Assembly (NCBI RefSeq): GCF_041276405.1
Contig: NZ_JBGGGT010000001.1
Location: 665,501 to 729,500 of the forward strand
Length of the DNA stretch: 64,000 nt
Direction of reading: 5' to 3'
From: Microvirga sp. TS319
Lineage (GTDB): Bacteria; Pseudomonadota; Alphaproteobacteria; Rhizobiales; Beijerinckiaceae
Positions 36,115 to 44,900 of the stretch are shown in pieces (the first letter of the stretch is position 1; each line of letters opens with the position of its first letter). Below the pieces are notes generated by a model. The model had not been told where the DNA came from and made no database searches. It saw only the letters and a list, made by a program, of their open reading frames with translations. Made by a program: the position numbers and the translations under genes.

Positions 36115-36936
36115 ATGTCCTGGAAGAATGTGCTGGTGGATTTCGAGGACGGGGTCGCCTGGGTGACGCTGAACCGCCCGGAGAAGCGCAATGCGATGAA
36201 TCCGGAGCTCAACCGGGAGATGGTCGAGATCCTTGACGCACTGGAGACGGACGATCGCTGCCGGGTGCTGGTTCTGACGGGGGCAGGGGATTCGTTCTCC
36301 TCGGGCATGGATCTGAAGGAATATTTCAGGGAGACGGACGGCAAGCCTGCGGCCGTTCGGGACCGCATCTTCCGGGCGGCGGCCGACTGGCAGTGGCGTC
36401 GGTTGAGATCCTATCCCAAGCCGACGATCGCCATGGTGAACGGGTGGTGCTTCGGCGGCGGCTTTACGCCGCTCATCGCCTGCGATCTCGCTCTCGCCGC
36501 GGAGGAGGCCCATTTCGGTCTGTCCGAGATCAACTGGGGCATCATCCCGGCCGGTAACGTCACGAAGGCCATCGCGACGGTCGTCGGCAACCGTGCGGCA
36601 CTTTATTACATCATGACCGGCAAGGTGTTCGACGGCAGGCGTGCTGCGACGCTGGGACTAGTCAACGAGGCCTATCCTATGGGCAACCTGCGCGCGCAAA
36701 CACTGTCTCTGGCGAGGGTGCTGATGGACAAGAATCCCGTCGTGCTGCGGCACGCCAAGACCGCCTTTAAGAACATCGACGTCATGGATTGGGAGATCGC
36801 CGACGATTATCTGCGCGCCAAGCAGGACCAAACCCGTTTCCAGGACACGGAACGTGGCCGGGAGCGCGGCATGCAACAGTTCCTCGACGAGAAATCCTAC
36901 CGTCCCGGTCTTGAGAGCTATCGTCGGGGCGAATAG
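36115..36936 (+). CDS. Hydroxycinnamoyl-CoA hydratase-lyase homologue (crotonase superfamily)
   Basis: A 273-residue crotonase closely resembling p-hydroxycinnamoyl-CoA hydratase/lyase of Pseudomonas, which cleaves feruloyl-CoA to vanillin and acetyl-CoA. Shared stretches include VAWVTLNRPEKRNAM, SGMDLKEYFRE, PTIAMVNGWCFGGGF, FGLSEINWG and MQQFLDEKSYRPGLESY. The catalytic Glu is Glu138. By recalled alignment with a constant offset of five, the Pseudomonas Ser123 and Tyr239 correspond here to Thr118 and Arg234. So the chemistry may be kept while the substrate differs. The ATG at 36115 gives the family N-terminus; a GTG at 36079 overlapping the CoA-transferase stop is an alternative. Confidence 0.85.
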   Translation: MSWKNVLVDFEDGVAWVTLNRPEKRNAMNPELNREMVEILDALETDDRCRVLVLTGAGDSFSSGMDLKEYFRETDGKPAAVRDRIFRAAADWQWRRLRSYPKPTIAMVNGWCFGGGFTPLIACDLALAAEEAHFGLSEINWGIIPAGNVTKAIATVVGNRAALYYIMTGKVFDGRRAATLGLVNEAYPMGNLRAQTLSLARVLMDKNPVVLRHAKTAFKNIDVMDWEIADDYLRAKQDQTRFQDTERGRERGMQQFLDEKSYRPGLESYRRGE

Positions 36937-36985
36937 CGCCGGCGTTCCGTCCACCGGACGATCAGAAGGGCGCGTGGGACCCTTG

Positions 36986-37843
36986 ATGCGAGACGACATG
37001 CACCATTCTTCATCCGCCGAAAGGCAGGTCGGTGACCTGACCGTCTGGGCCGTCAGCGATGGACATCTCGCGGCGGACCTTTCCGTCCTGTCCAATCTGG
37101 AACCGGAGGAGGCCGGGCGGCTGACGGGCGTTGGCCGTTTCGACCAGGTGCTTCTGCCGGTGAACACCTTCCTGATTCGACTCGGGTCGCATTTCGCCCT
37201 GGTCGACGCGGGCGCCGGTCGCGCGGCAGGTCCGGCACTCGGCAAGGTCATCGAGAACCTGGAGCGGCTCGGTGTGCGTCCAAGCGAGATCCGCACTCTG
37301 TTGATGACGCATCTCCACCCGGATCATTCGAACGGCCTCGTGGATCAGGACGGCCATGCCGTCTATCCGGAGGCGGAACTCCTGCTTCATGCGCGGGAGG
37401 CGGAATTCTGGCTCGACGGCGCCATCAATCGTTCCGTCAGCGAAAGAACCCAGAGAAACATGGCGGCAGCCAGGCGCGCGACGGCCCCTTACGGAGGGCG
37501 TATCCGCCGTATCGAGGACGCGGAGCAGGTGCTGCCCGGCGTGACGGCGGTCGCGCTTCCCGGCCATACGCCCGGGCATACCGGATGGCTTCTGCAGTCG
37601 GGCGGCGAGCGCTTGTTCCTGTGGGGCGACATCGTGCATTTCGCAAACGTTCAAACGGCTCGTCCGGAGGTCTCGCTCGTCTTCGACGTCGATCAGGCCG
37701 CCGCTCGTGCCATGCGCACCGAAACCTTCGAAAGAGTTGTCCGGGAAGGTTTGACCGTCGCAGGAGCCCATCTGCCGTTTCCCGGCTTCGGAACCGTTGT
37801 GCGGGAGGCGGATGGATATCGCTACCGGCCTGACGGCGCGTGA
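36986..37843 (+). CDS. Metallo-beta-lactamase-fold hydrolase
   Basis: The 285-residue protein has the MBL zinc motif THLHPDH (His109, His111, Asp113, His114). A second His follows in LPGHTPGHTGWLL, and the bridging Asp is in LFLWGDIVHF. The layout resembles quorum-quenching lactonases and other small-molecule hydrolases of the AidC/AttM type, and also thioesterase-like MBL enzymes. Placed behind the CoA-transferase and hydratase-lyase, it may hydrolyse a pathway lactone or CoA thioester; that is inference. The ATG at 36986 is preferred over one at 36998. The ribosome binding site is weak. Confidence 0.88.
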   Translation: MRDDMHHSSSAERQVGDLTVWAVSDGHLAADLSVLSNLEPEEAGRLTGVGRFDQVLLPVNTFLIRLGSHFALVDAGAGRAAGPALGKVIENLERLGVRPSEIRTLLMTHLHPDHSNGLVDQDGHAVYPEAELLLHAREAEFWLDGAINRSVSERTQRNMAAARRATAPYGGRIRRIEDAEQVLPGVTAVALPGHTPGHTGWLLQSGGERLFLWGDIVHFANVQTARPEVSLVFDVDQAAARAMRTETFERVVREGLTVAGAHLPFPGFGTVVREADGYRYRPDGA

Positions 37844-37868
37844 CGAATGCGACGTATGCGGACCGACT

Positions 37869-37976
37869 GGAGCATCGGACTGAAAAGTGGGTCCACATTT
37901 GGGATCGCATCCGATGCTCCCTTCTTGGAAAGAGCGCAGCGTTCGAGCGGCCCTCCGGGTCCGCACGATGCGCCAG
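37869..37976. repeat. Palindromic intergenic repeat, composite unit 3
   Basis: About 108 bases made of one full palindrome (AGCATCGGACTG ... GCATCCGATGCTC, 37871-37919), a spacer, and a right end GGGTCCGCACGATGCGC like that of unit 1. It lies 11 bases before the start of the next gene. Confidence 0.75.
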
Positions 37977-37986
37977 GGAGTGGAGA

Positions 37987-38787
37987 ATGCTGGAGCAGAT
38001 CGTCGATTTCCGAGATGAGGCATCCGCGCTCGCCGGATTGTTGGCGCGGTTGAACGAGGGGGATTGGGAGCGGGTGACCCAGTTCAAGGAGTGGACGATC
38101 AACGACGTGATCCTCCATCTCTATGCGAGCGACTGGATGGCGGCTGCCTCAGCCCGATCGGCCCACGCGTACGAGGAGATCCGCGGCGACGTGCGCCGCA
38201 GGCGCGAAAGCGGCCTCTCCATGATCGAGGAAACGCGGCTGCGATTTCCGGACTTGAGGGGCGCGGGCTTGTTCGAGCGCTGGAAGGAGCAGGTCGAGGA
38301 TCTGTGCCGCCTCCTCGCCGCGAAGGATCCGACGGAGCGGCTCACCTGGTCGGGGCCCGGGATGGCGGTGCGCATGTTCGTCACGGCGCGGCAGATGGAG
38401 ACCTGGGCCCATGGCCAGGAGATCTACGACGCCATGGGAATCGAGCGCGTTGCCCACGATCGCATCAGGAATATTGCGGTCATCGGCGTGAAAACCTTCG
38501 GCTGGAGCTTCTCCAACCGGGGCCTTCCGGTACCGGAACAGCCGCCACGGGTCGAACTCACCGCCCCGTCGGGAGCACTGTGGGTCTGGAACGAGGATGC
38601 ATCGGCCGATGTTGTTTGCGGGACAGCCGTGGAGTTCTGCCAGGTGGTCACGCAGGTTCGCAATGTCCGCGATACGAATCTCTCGGTTCAGGGAGAGGCG
38701 GCGGCCCAATGGATGCGGATCGCTCAATGCTTCGCGGGCCCGCCAGCCGATCCGCCGGCGCCGGGATCGCGCTACACGGCCACTTAG
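37987..38787 (+). CDS. TIGR03084-type DinB-fold protein
   Basis: The 266-residue protein resembles TIGR03084 family proteins, related to the DinB/maleylpyruvate isomerase N-terminal metal-binding fold. It begins LEQIVDFRDEASALAGLLARLNEGDWERVTQFKEWTINDVILHLYASDWMAA. The candidate metal His residues are in VILHLY and ETWAHGQEIYDAMG. Members are often found next to CoA-ester catabolic genes but have no firm function. GGAG lies four bases before the ATG. The stop TAG is the first three bases of the next repeat. Confidence 0.8.
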   Translation: MLEQIVDFRDEASALAGLLARLNEGDWERVTQFKEWTINDVILHLYASDWMAAASARSAHAYEEIRGDVRRRRESGLSMIEETRLRFPDLRGAGLFERWKEQVEDLCRLLAAKDPTERLTWSGPGMAVRMFVTARQMETWAHGQEIYDAMGIERVAHDRIRNIAVIGVKTFGWSFSNRGLPVPEQPPRVELTAPSGALWVWNEDASADVVCGTAVEFCQVVTQVRNVRDTNLSVQGEAAAQWMRIAQCFAGPPADPPAPGSRYTAT

Positions 38788-38835
38788 AGCATCGAACGCA
38801 AAAGTGGAAACCGGTTTTGCGTGCAAAGATGCTCA
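38785..38835. repeat. Palindromic intergenic repeat, unit 4
   Basis: Begins TAGAGCATCGAACG, contains CAAAAGTGG/CCGGTTTTGCG, and ends GATGCTCA. The first three bases are the stop codon of the TIGR03084 gene. Confidence 0.85.
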
Positions 38836-38849
38836 AACCAAAAGGCTCC

Positions 38850-38895
38850 AGCATCGAACGCAAAAGTGGGAACCGGTCTTGCGTGCAAAGATGCT
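38850..38895. repeat. Palindromic intergenic repeat, unit 5 (tandem copy of unit 4)
   Basis: Nearly identical to unit 4 (AGCATCGAACG ... GTGCAAAGATGCTCA), separated from it by about 14 bases. The two differ at only a few positions, indicating recent duplication. Confidence 0.85.
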
Positions 38896-38970
38896 CAAGA
38901 ACACAGGCTTGCAGCAACCGATGTGGGCCCGATTCCACGTCCGATACTATAGGGCGCAGGCCGAATGCAA

Positions 38971-38992
38971 AAGGCCGCCCGGAGGCGGCCTT
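38971..38992 (-). terminator. Terminator of F0 ATP synthase operon
   Basis: AAGGCCGCC and GGCGGCCTT form a nine-base stem with a four-base loop, followed on the minus strand by TTGC. It lies 31 bases beyond the atpF stop. Confidence 0.75.
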
Positions 38993-39022
38993 GAAAGCGT
39001 CGGCGCGGGTGCGCGGGAAGCT

Positions 39023-39508
39023 TTACTGCAGCTTCGTGCGTACGTCGCTGAGACCCTGGCTCACCAGCGAGGCAGCCGTGTTGCCGGTGATCTCCTCGCG
39101 CAGTACGCGCTCGGATGCCTTGATCGCGGCATCGACAGCGGCGGCGCGAACCTCGGCGGAGGCCTGAGCCTCGGCCTGCGCGATCTTCGCTTCGGCGGTG
39201 GCCGTACGGCGCTTCACGAAGTCGGCCATCTTCTCCTGGGCCTCGTGGGCCAGGCGCTCGGCCTCGTCCTTGGCGGCGGAGACGATGTCCGCGGCTTCGC
39301 GCTCGGCGGCGGCGCGCTTGGACTCGAATTCCCTGAGGAGCTTCTCGGCATCCTCGCGCAGGCGCTTGGCCTCGGCGAGTTCATCGGCGATGCGCTTGCC
39401 GCGGGAATCGAGCTGATTCAGCACTTTCCCGGGAACGCCGTAATAGAACAGGATGCCCCAGAAGATGACAAAGGCAACGGCGACCCAGAATTCAGCACTC
39501 TGCAACAT
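39023..39508 (-). CDS. atpF: F0F1 ATP synthase subunit b
   Basis: The peripheral-stalk b subunit, 161 residues. One N-terminal membrane helix (WVAVAFVIFWGILFYYGV) is followed by a long charged coiled coil (residues about 30-140, rich in Ala, Glu, Lys and Arg). It is the last gene of the operon, after the related b' subunit, and ends near an intrinsic terminator. Confidence 0.95.
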   Translation of the reverse strand: MLQSAEFWVAVAFVIFWGILFYYGVPGKVLNQLDSRGKRIADELAEAKRLREDAEKLLREFESKRAAAEREAADIVSAAKDEAERLAHEAQEKMADFVKRRTATAEAKIAQAEAQASAEVRAAAVDAAIKASERVLREEITGNTAASLVSQGLSDVRTKLQ

Positions 39509-39521
39509 GGTGTGTCTCCGA

Positions 39522-40076
39522 TCACGCGTTGATCTGGTCGAGGGCGGTTTCGACAGCCTGCGGGGCCGGAGCCTTGCCGGTCAGGCGCTCGATGATGGCG
39601 CTCGCCGTATCGCGCGCGATCCCGCGCACATGGCCCATGGCTTCCGCCTTGCGGCCGGCGATGGTGGCCTCGGATTCGGCAAGGCGCTTGTTGAGGTCGG
39701 CTTCGAGAGCCTTGCGCTTGGCGTCGCTTTCCGCGGCGAGCTTGGCGCGGGTTTCCTGCGCGAGAGTCTGGGCGCGGCCCTTGGCCTCGGCGAGAGCCTT
39801 CTCGTAGGCAGCACCGGCTTCCTCGGCGCGGGTCTTCATCGCGGCGGCGTTGTCGAGGTCGCGGGCGATGATGGAGCGCCGGTTCTCGATGATGCCGGAC
39901 AGGCGCGGCAGGACCAGCTTGGACATCAGAGTGTAGAGCACCGCAAAGGTGATCAAGAGCCAGAGGAGCTGACCGGCATAGGTGTGCGTCTCGAAGGGCG
40001 GGAAGCCGACATCCTCATGAGCGCCACCGTGCGCTTGGGTTTCGGCGTGGGTCGTCTGAGCCTGAGCCTGGGCCAT
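39522..40076 (-). CDS. F0F1 ATP synthase subunit b'
   Basis: The second, diverged b subunit found in photosynthetic and many alphaproteobacterial ATP synthases, forming a b/b' heterodimer. The 184-residue protein has an N-terminal extension of about 35 residues rich in Ala, Gln and His. One membrane helix (YAGQLLWLLITFAVLYTLMSKLVLP) and a long coiled coil follow. It lies 13 bases upstream of atpF. Confidence 0.94.
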   Translation of the reverse strand: MAQAQAQTTHAETQAHGGAHEDVGFPPFETHTYAGQLLWLLITFAVLYTLMSKLVLPRLSGIIENRRSIIARDLDNAAAMKTRAEEAGAAYEKALAEAKGRAQTLAQETRAKLAAESDAKRKALEADLNKRLAESEATIAGRKAEAMGHVRGIARDTASAIIERLTGKAPAPQAVETALDQINA

Positions 40077-40158
40077 GGAGCAGATCCTAAAAGGATGAGT
40101 TATCCTGGAGCATAGTACCTTCCGGCCGGGCCGGACTACACGCTCATCTTTGTTTTCG

Positions 40159-40203
40159 CATCGTGTCCGCGAAGGACCGGGGCCCGTCTGCGCGCACGAT
40201 GCT
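40159..40203. repeat. Diverged palindromic repeat between atpE and b'
   Basis: CGCATCGTGTCCGCG and CGCGCACGATGC form an imperfect inverted repeat around ACCGGGGCCCG. The ends match the GCATCG/CGATGC signature of the intergenic repeat family, but the core is different. Confidence 0.5.
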
Positions 40204-40217
40204 TGAAAATAACGAAT

Positions 40218-40239
40218 GACGGCGGAATGCCGCCGTCAC
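40218..40239 (-). terminator. Hairpin immediately downstream of atpE
   Basis: TGACGGCGG and CCGCCGTCA form a nine-base stem with a four-base loop, followed on the minus strand by TTCGTTATTTTC. It could be a partial terminator or a 3' stabiliser raising atpE message over the b genes. Confidence 0.6.
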
Positions 40240-40294
40240 TCGAGTCGAGGCGAGGCACTGGCCGCGCCCCGACCTCCCGATCACCGTCTTGGAC

Positions 40295-40519
40295 TTAGGT
40301 GAAAAGCAGAACGAGAGCGACGACGAGGCAGAAGATGCCGAGACCTTCCGCGAGCGCCGCACCGATGAAGGCGCGGGCGAACTGGCTGTCAGCAGCCGAC
40401 GGGTTGCGCAGCGCGCCCGACAGGAAGTTGCCGAAGATGTTGCCAACGCCCATGGCGGCGAGGCCCATGCCAATGCAGGCAAGGCCCGCGCCGAGGAACT
40501 TGAAAGCAACCGGATCCAT
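40295..40519 (-). CDS. atpE: F0F1 ATP synthase subunit c
   Basis: The 74-residue proteolipid forms the rotor ring. Two membrane helices flank the polar loop ALRNPSA. The proton-carrying acid is Glu58 in [14 protein letters not shown]. The first helix has the Gly-rich [14 protein letters not shown] packing motif. It lies 63 bases after atpB and is followed by a hairpin and a repeat before the b' gene. Confidence 0.97.
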   Translation of the reverse strand: MDPVAFKFLGAGLACIGMGLAAMGVGNIFGNFLSGALRNPSAADSQFARAFIGAALAEGLGIFCLVVALVLLFT

Positions 40520-40582
40520 TGTGAACTCCTTGAGTAGTCTTTGACCGGGAGGGGGAAGGGAAGAAGCTAACGCAGCGCAGAC

Positions 40583-41311
40583 CTAGTGGCCCGGGTGCAG
40601 CGCGTCGTTAAGGTAGATGCAGGTCAACACAGTGAAGACGTAGGCCTGCAGAGCGGCGACGAGGAACTCGAGCGCCATGAGAGCAACCGCCATGAGAAGC
40701 GGCAGCGGAGCGAGGATCGTCAGAGCTCCACCGGCGCCCAGGAGCGCGGCGACGAAGCCGCCGAAAACCTTCAGTGCGATGTGCCCCGCGAGCATGTTCG
40801 CGAAAAGACGCAGGGACAGCGAAACCGGTCGCGACAGGAACGAGATGACCTCGATGACCACGATGAAGGGCAGGAGCCAGACCGGCACGCCCGACGGGAC
40901 GAAGAGGCCGAAGAAATGGGTGCCGTGTTTGACGAGGCCGTACACGACGACGGTGCCGATGACGAGCATCGCGAGCGCGAAGGTCACGATGATGTGGCTC
41001 GTCACGGTGAAGAAGCCCGGGATCATGCCGAGCATGTTCGCCGTGAAGACGAACATGAAGAGGGAGAAGACGAGAGGGAAGAACTTCATGCCTTCCTTGC
41101 CCGTCGCGTCCGTGAGGGTTCCGGCCACGAAATCGTGCAGGACCTCGGCGACCGACTGGCCGCGGCCCGGAACGAGGGCGCGCTTGCGGGTCGCCACCAT
41201 GAAGCCGCCCACGATCAGGGCTGCTGCGCCGATCATGAACAGCGACGAATTGGTGAAGCTGATCGCCGGGATGATGGGCTTGATCTGGAATTGTTCGATC
41301 GGGCTCGCCAT
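40583..41311 (-). CDS. atpB: F0F1 ATP synthase subunit a
   Basis: The 242-residue stator subunit provides the two proton half-channels. The essential arginine is in the penultimate helical region [19 protein letters not shown]. Other signatures are [24 protein letters not shown] and the C-terminal [28 protein letters not shown]. It lies between atpI and atpE in the usual alphaproteobacterial F0 order. Confidence 0.97.
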   Translation of the reverse strand: MASPIEQFQIKPIIPAISFTNSSLFMIGAAALIVGGFMVATRKRALVPGRGQSVAEVLHDFVAGTLTDATGKEGMKFFPLVFSLFMFVFTANMLGMIPGFFTVTSHIIVTFALAMLVIGTVVVYGLVKHGTHFFGLFVPSGVPVWLLPFIVVIEVISFLSRPVSLSLRLFANMLAGHIALKVFGGFVAALLGAGGALTILAPLPLLMAVALMALEFLVAALQAYVFTVLTCIYLNDALHPGH

Positions 41312-41373
41312 GATCAGCTCTTAAATCTCGCTGTTGTTCAATGCCGTTAGGCTGTTGAAAGTCGGGCTTCGGA

Positions 41374-41745
41374 TTACCGTTTCTCGTCATACTTTGCCGG
41401 CTTGACCAGTCCGGCTGCCCTCAAGAGGTTGAGCATGCCGGCACAGAAGCCGAGTATGAGACAAACGATCAGGCCCCAAGGTGAAGTCCCGGCGAAGTGA
41501 TCGACGAGCCAACCGATGACCCCGCCAGCGACGACCCCTGCGACGAATTCGGCCGAAAGCCGGAAGGCTTGGCCCAATGCACGGGAATCAGAAGTCTGAC
41601 GGTTGCGAGGTTCAGGCTCTGCCCGATGAGCGGATGCTTGAGAGATCCGTGCATCGAGAGATTTCAGCCTCGCGGACAGGTCGGCGTCATCGGCACTGCC
41701 CGGTTTCCGCTCATCTCCACCATTCCGCTTGTGAGGGTCCGCCAT
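41374..41745 (-). CDS. atpI: AtpI-like ATP synthase assembly protein
   Basis: A 123-residue protein with a hydrophilic, charged N-terminal half and two membrane helices (LSAEFVAGVVAGGVIGWLVDHFAG and WGLIVCLILGFCAGMLNLLRAAG). AtpI assists c-ring assembly and may affect Mg2+ supply. First gene of the F0 operon, starting about 55 bases after the predicted transcription start. Confidence 0.9.
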   Translation of the reverse strand: MADPHKRNGGDERKPGSADDADLSARLKSLDARISQASAHRAEPEPRNRQTSDSRALGQAFRLSAEFVAGVVAGGVIGWLVDHFAGTSPWGLIVCLILGFCAGMLNLLRAAGLVKPAKYDEKR

Positions 41746-41807
41746 TGCGATCTCCTTAAAAGCGTTGCGGGAAAATGCTTGGAAGCCCAGCCCCGAAAGC
41801 CGGGCGC

Positions 41808-41836
41808 AACATATGGGCGGGGGGCAACCCTGTCAA
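41808..41836 (-). promoter_or_regulatory. Sigma-70 promoter of F0 ATP synthase operon
   Basis: On the minus strand TTGACA (41836-41831) and TATGTT (41813-41808) are separated by exactly 17 bases. This is the best housekeeping-type promoter I see in the window. Transcription would begin near 41800, ahead of atpI. Confidence 0.75.
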
Positions 41837-41951
41837 GGACCCTCTCAAAACATCTAAGTTATTGAAAAAGTTAATAAAAGAACGATTTTGCGCGAGCTTG
41901 GCCCGAAAGCCCACACGTTTTTGAGGCCGAACGAAGGCAAGGCTGAAAGCC

Positions 41952-44900
41952 TTAAGCCACCTCAAGAATGCGTTCCGCGCTCTGCAGGTCGACCGACACC
42001 AGCTGCGACACGCCCCGCTCGGCCATCGTGACGCCGAAGAGGCGGTCCATGCGGGCCATGGTGATCGGGTTGTGGGTGATGACCACGAACCGCGTCTCGG
42101 TCTGCTTCGACATCTCCTCCAGGAGGTCGCAGTAGCGCTCCACATTCGCGTCGTCGAGCGGTGCGTCGACCTCGTCCAGCACGCAGATTGGTGAGGGATT
42201 CGTGAGGAACACCGCGAAGATGAGGGCTGTGGCCGTCAGTGCCTGCTCGCCGCCGGACAGAAGGGTCATGCTCTGGGGCTTCTTGCCCGGGGGCCGGGCC
42301 AGAATCTCGAGGCCAGCCTCCAGAGGATCGTCCGAATCGACGAGGGTCAGTTCCGCTGTGCCACCGCCGAAGAGGGTGCCGAAGAGGCGCTTGAAATGGC
42401 CGTTTACCACGTCGAAGGCCGCAAGCAGGCGCTCTCGACCCTCGCGGTTGAGGCTTCCGATGGCCTGGCGCAGGCGCTTGATCGCCTCGACGAGATCGTC
42501 CCGCTCCGTGGCGATGCTCGTGTACTTGGCCTCGAGCTCCGTCAGCTCCTCGTCGGCACGCAGGTTCACGGCGCCGAGGCGCTCACGGTCGGCCTTGAGA
42601 GAATGGAGCTTCGATTCGATTGCCGCGTGTGAGGGCAGTTCGGTCGCTTCCCTCAGGCCCGCCATCTCGATCAGGCCGGCCGGGGTGGTTTCGAGATTTT
42701 CCGCGATGTTGCGTGTGATCTCGGAAAGTCGCTGGACGGCGGCCTCGTGGCGCGCCTGGGAGCCGGCGCGAGCCTCTCGGGCGGCCGCGAGGGCCTCCAG
42801 AGCCGCACGGGCGGCGCGGTCCGTCTCGGCGAGACCGGTTTCCGCATCGGCGAGACGGTCGGCGGCTTCCTTGCGCCTGGCTTCCGCGGTCTCGACCTCG
42901 GCCATGAGGGCGCGGCGGCGCTGAAGATAGGTATCGGGAGCCTCCAGCAGGCGCTGGTGCTCGTCCTGGGCGCGTTCGAGGCGCTCGCCCAGGTCCTCGT
43001 GAGCCTTGGCAGCGCGGGCGGCACGCTCGGTCCAGAGGCGGATGTCGGCGGCAATCGAATCACGGCGGCGGCGGCGAAGCTCGGCTTCGTGCGTCAGGGA
43101 TTGAAGCGCGGCACGCGCTTCCGACGCGGCGGCGCGGCGCTCGGCCACGCGGGTGCGCTCTTCGAGCAGCCTGCTTTCCAGGTCGGGTGCGGGCGCCAGA
43201 TCCTGCAGGGCGCCTTCCGCATCCTCCACACGTTCCAGGGCTTCGGCCTCGCTTTCCGAGAGGCGGGCAAGGCCTTCCTGCAGCGCCGAGCGGCGCTGGC
43301 CGAGTTCGGCCTCCCGGCGCTCGGCAGCGGAAAGCCGGGTGCGGGCGGCGTCGAGGGCTTGGCGCGCCTGGCGTGCGGCCTCGATGGCCTGCATCTCACG
43401 AGAGGCGGCCTGCCGCACGGCGTCCAGGGCGGCCTCCGCTTCATGGCGCAGGTGCTCGGCATGCTCGCGAGCTTCCGCGGCTTCGCGCTCCAGGTCGCCG
43501 AGGCGATTCTTCTCCGCCAGACGGCGGGCCGCAGGCGAGGGTGCTTCCGCCGTCGTGGTGAACCCGTCCCAGCGCCACAGGTCGCCTTCCTGGGAGACGA
43601 GGCGCTGGCCAGGCTTCAACAGGCCGCGCAGGCGCAGGCCGTCGGCCTTGCTCACGACGCCGATCTGCCTGAGGCGGCGCTGCAGTTCCACGGGAGCCCT
43701 GGACAGATCGGCGAGCGAACGGACGCCTTCCGGCAGGGCCGAATCGCCCTCGCCCGCGCCGGTCATCTCCCAGTGGTGCGGGGCAGAGGGGTTGGTCGAA
43801 GCTTCGAGATCGTCCCCGAGCGCGGCGCCAAGCGCCGTCTCATAGCCCTTCTCGACCGTGATCTGGTCCAGCGCCGGAGGCCAGAGGTCCCCGGTCGCGG
43901 AGGTGACGAGCTTGGCGAGCGTCAGCGCCTCCGTTTCGAGGCGCTGGGCCTTGCGTTCCGCCTCGTTGAGGGGCTGGCGCAGCCGGTGCTCCGCCTCGCG
44001 CACCGCCGCGAGAGCCTCGCGGGCTTCCGTGACGGCCTCTTCCGAGCTTTGCGCCGTCTCCTCGGCGATCGCCATGTCCTCGCGCAGGTCGTCGATGGGA
44101 GGTCCGTCCTCTGCCGAGGTGGACAGGGTTTCGATTTCGCGCTCCAGGCGCTCCTTCTCGGACCGGAAACGGGTCGCGCGCTCCATCTCCTCGCGCACGG
44201 CGCGTTCGAGGGCGGCGCGGCGGGCATTCAGGTCCGAGGTCTGGGCTTGAAGGGCGCTCAAGCTCGTCTCGGCCTCGGCCAGGGCGGCTTCCGCCGTCTG
44301 GAGGCGTTCCTCGCTCTCGGCGCGGGCATCCTCGGCCCCGTCGGTGGTCTGGGCGATCTCGGCGGTTTCGGCCTGGAGACGCTCGATGGCGGTCTGCGCA
44401 TCGGCCCGTTGGGCAGCCTCGCGGGCGATGTCCCGGCTCAGGTCGCCGATATGGCGCTCCAGCTCGATCACGCGTTCCTTGGAGCGGCGTTCCTCCGATT
44501 CGAGTTCGTTGCGGGCATGCGTGAGCCGCTGCAGGGCCGCGGCCGCCTCGGCCTCAGTCTGCCGCAGGGCGGGGATGCCATGGGCTGCGACGGCCTGGGC
44601 GGTCGCCGTCCGGGTCTGCTCTTCAGTAAGGTCGGCGACGGCCTTGAGATCCTCGGCCACCTGGCGTTCGGCAGTGGCCGCCTGGTCCCGCGCTTCGGCA
44701 TAGCTGATGGCGTACATCAGGGCTTCGAGGCGGCGGATCTCGGACGAGAGATTTTTGTACCGGGAGGCCTGGCGACCCTGGCGTTTGAGGCTCTCGATCT
44801 GGCTTTCGAGTTCGCGGATCACGTCCTCGACGCGCACCAGATTGTCCTCGGCGGCCTTGAGGCGCAGCTCCGCCTCGTGGCGGCGGGCATGGAGGCCCGC

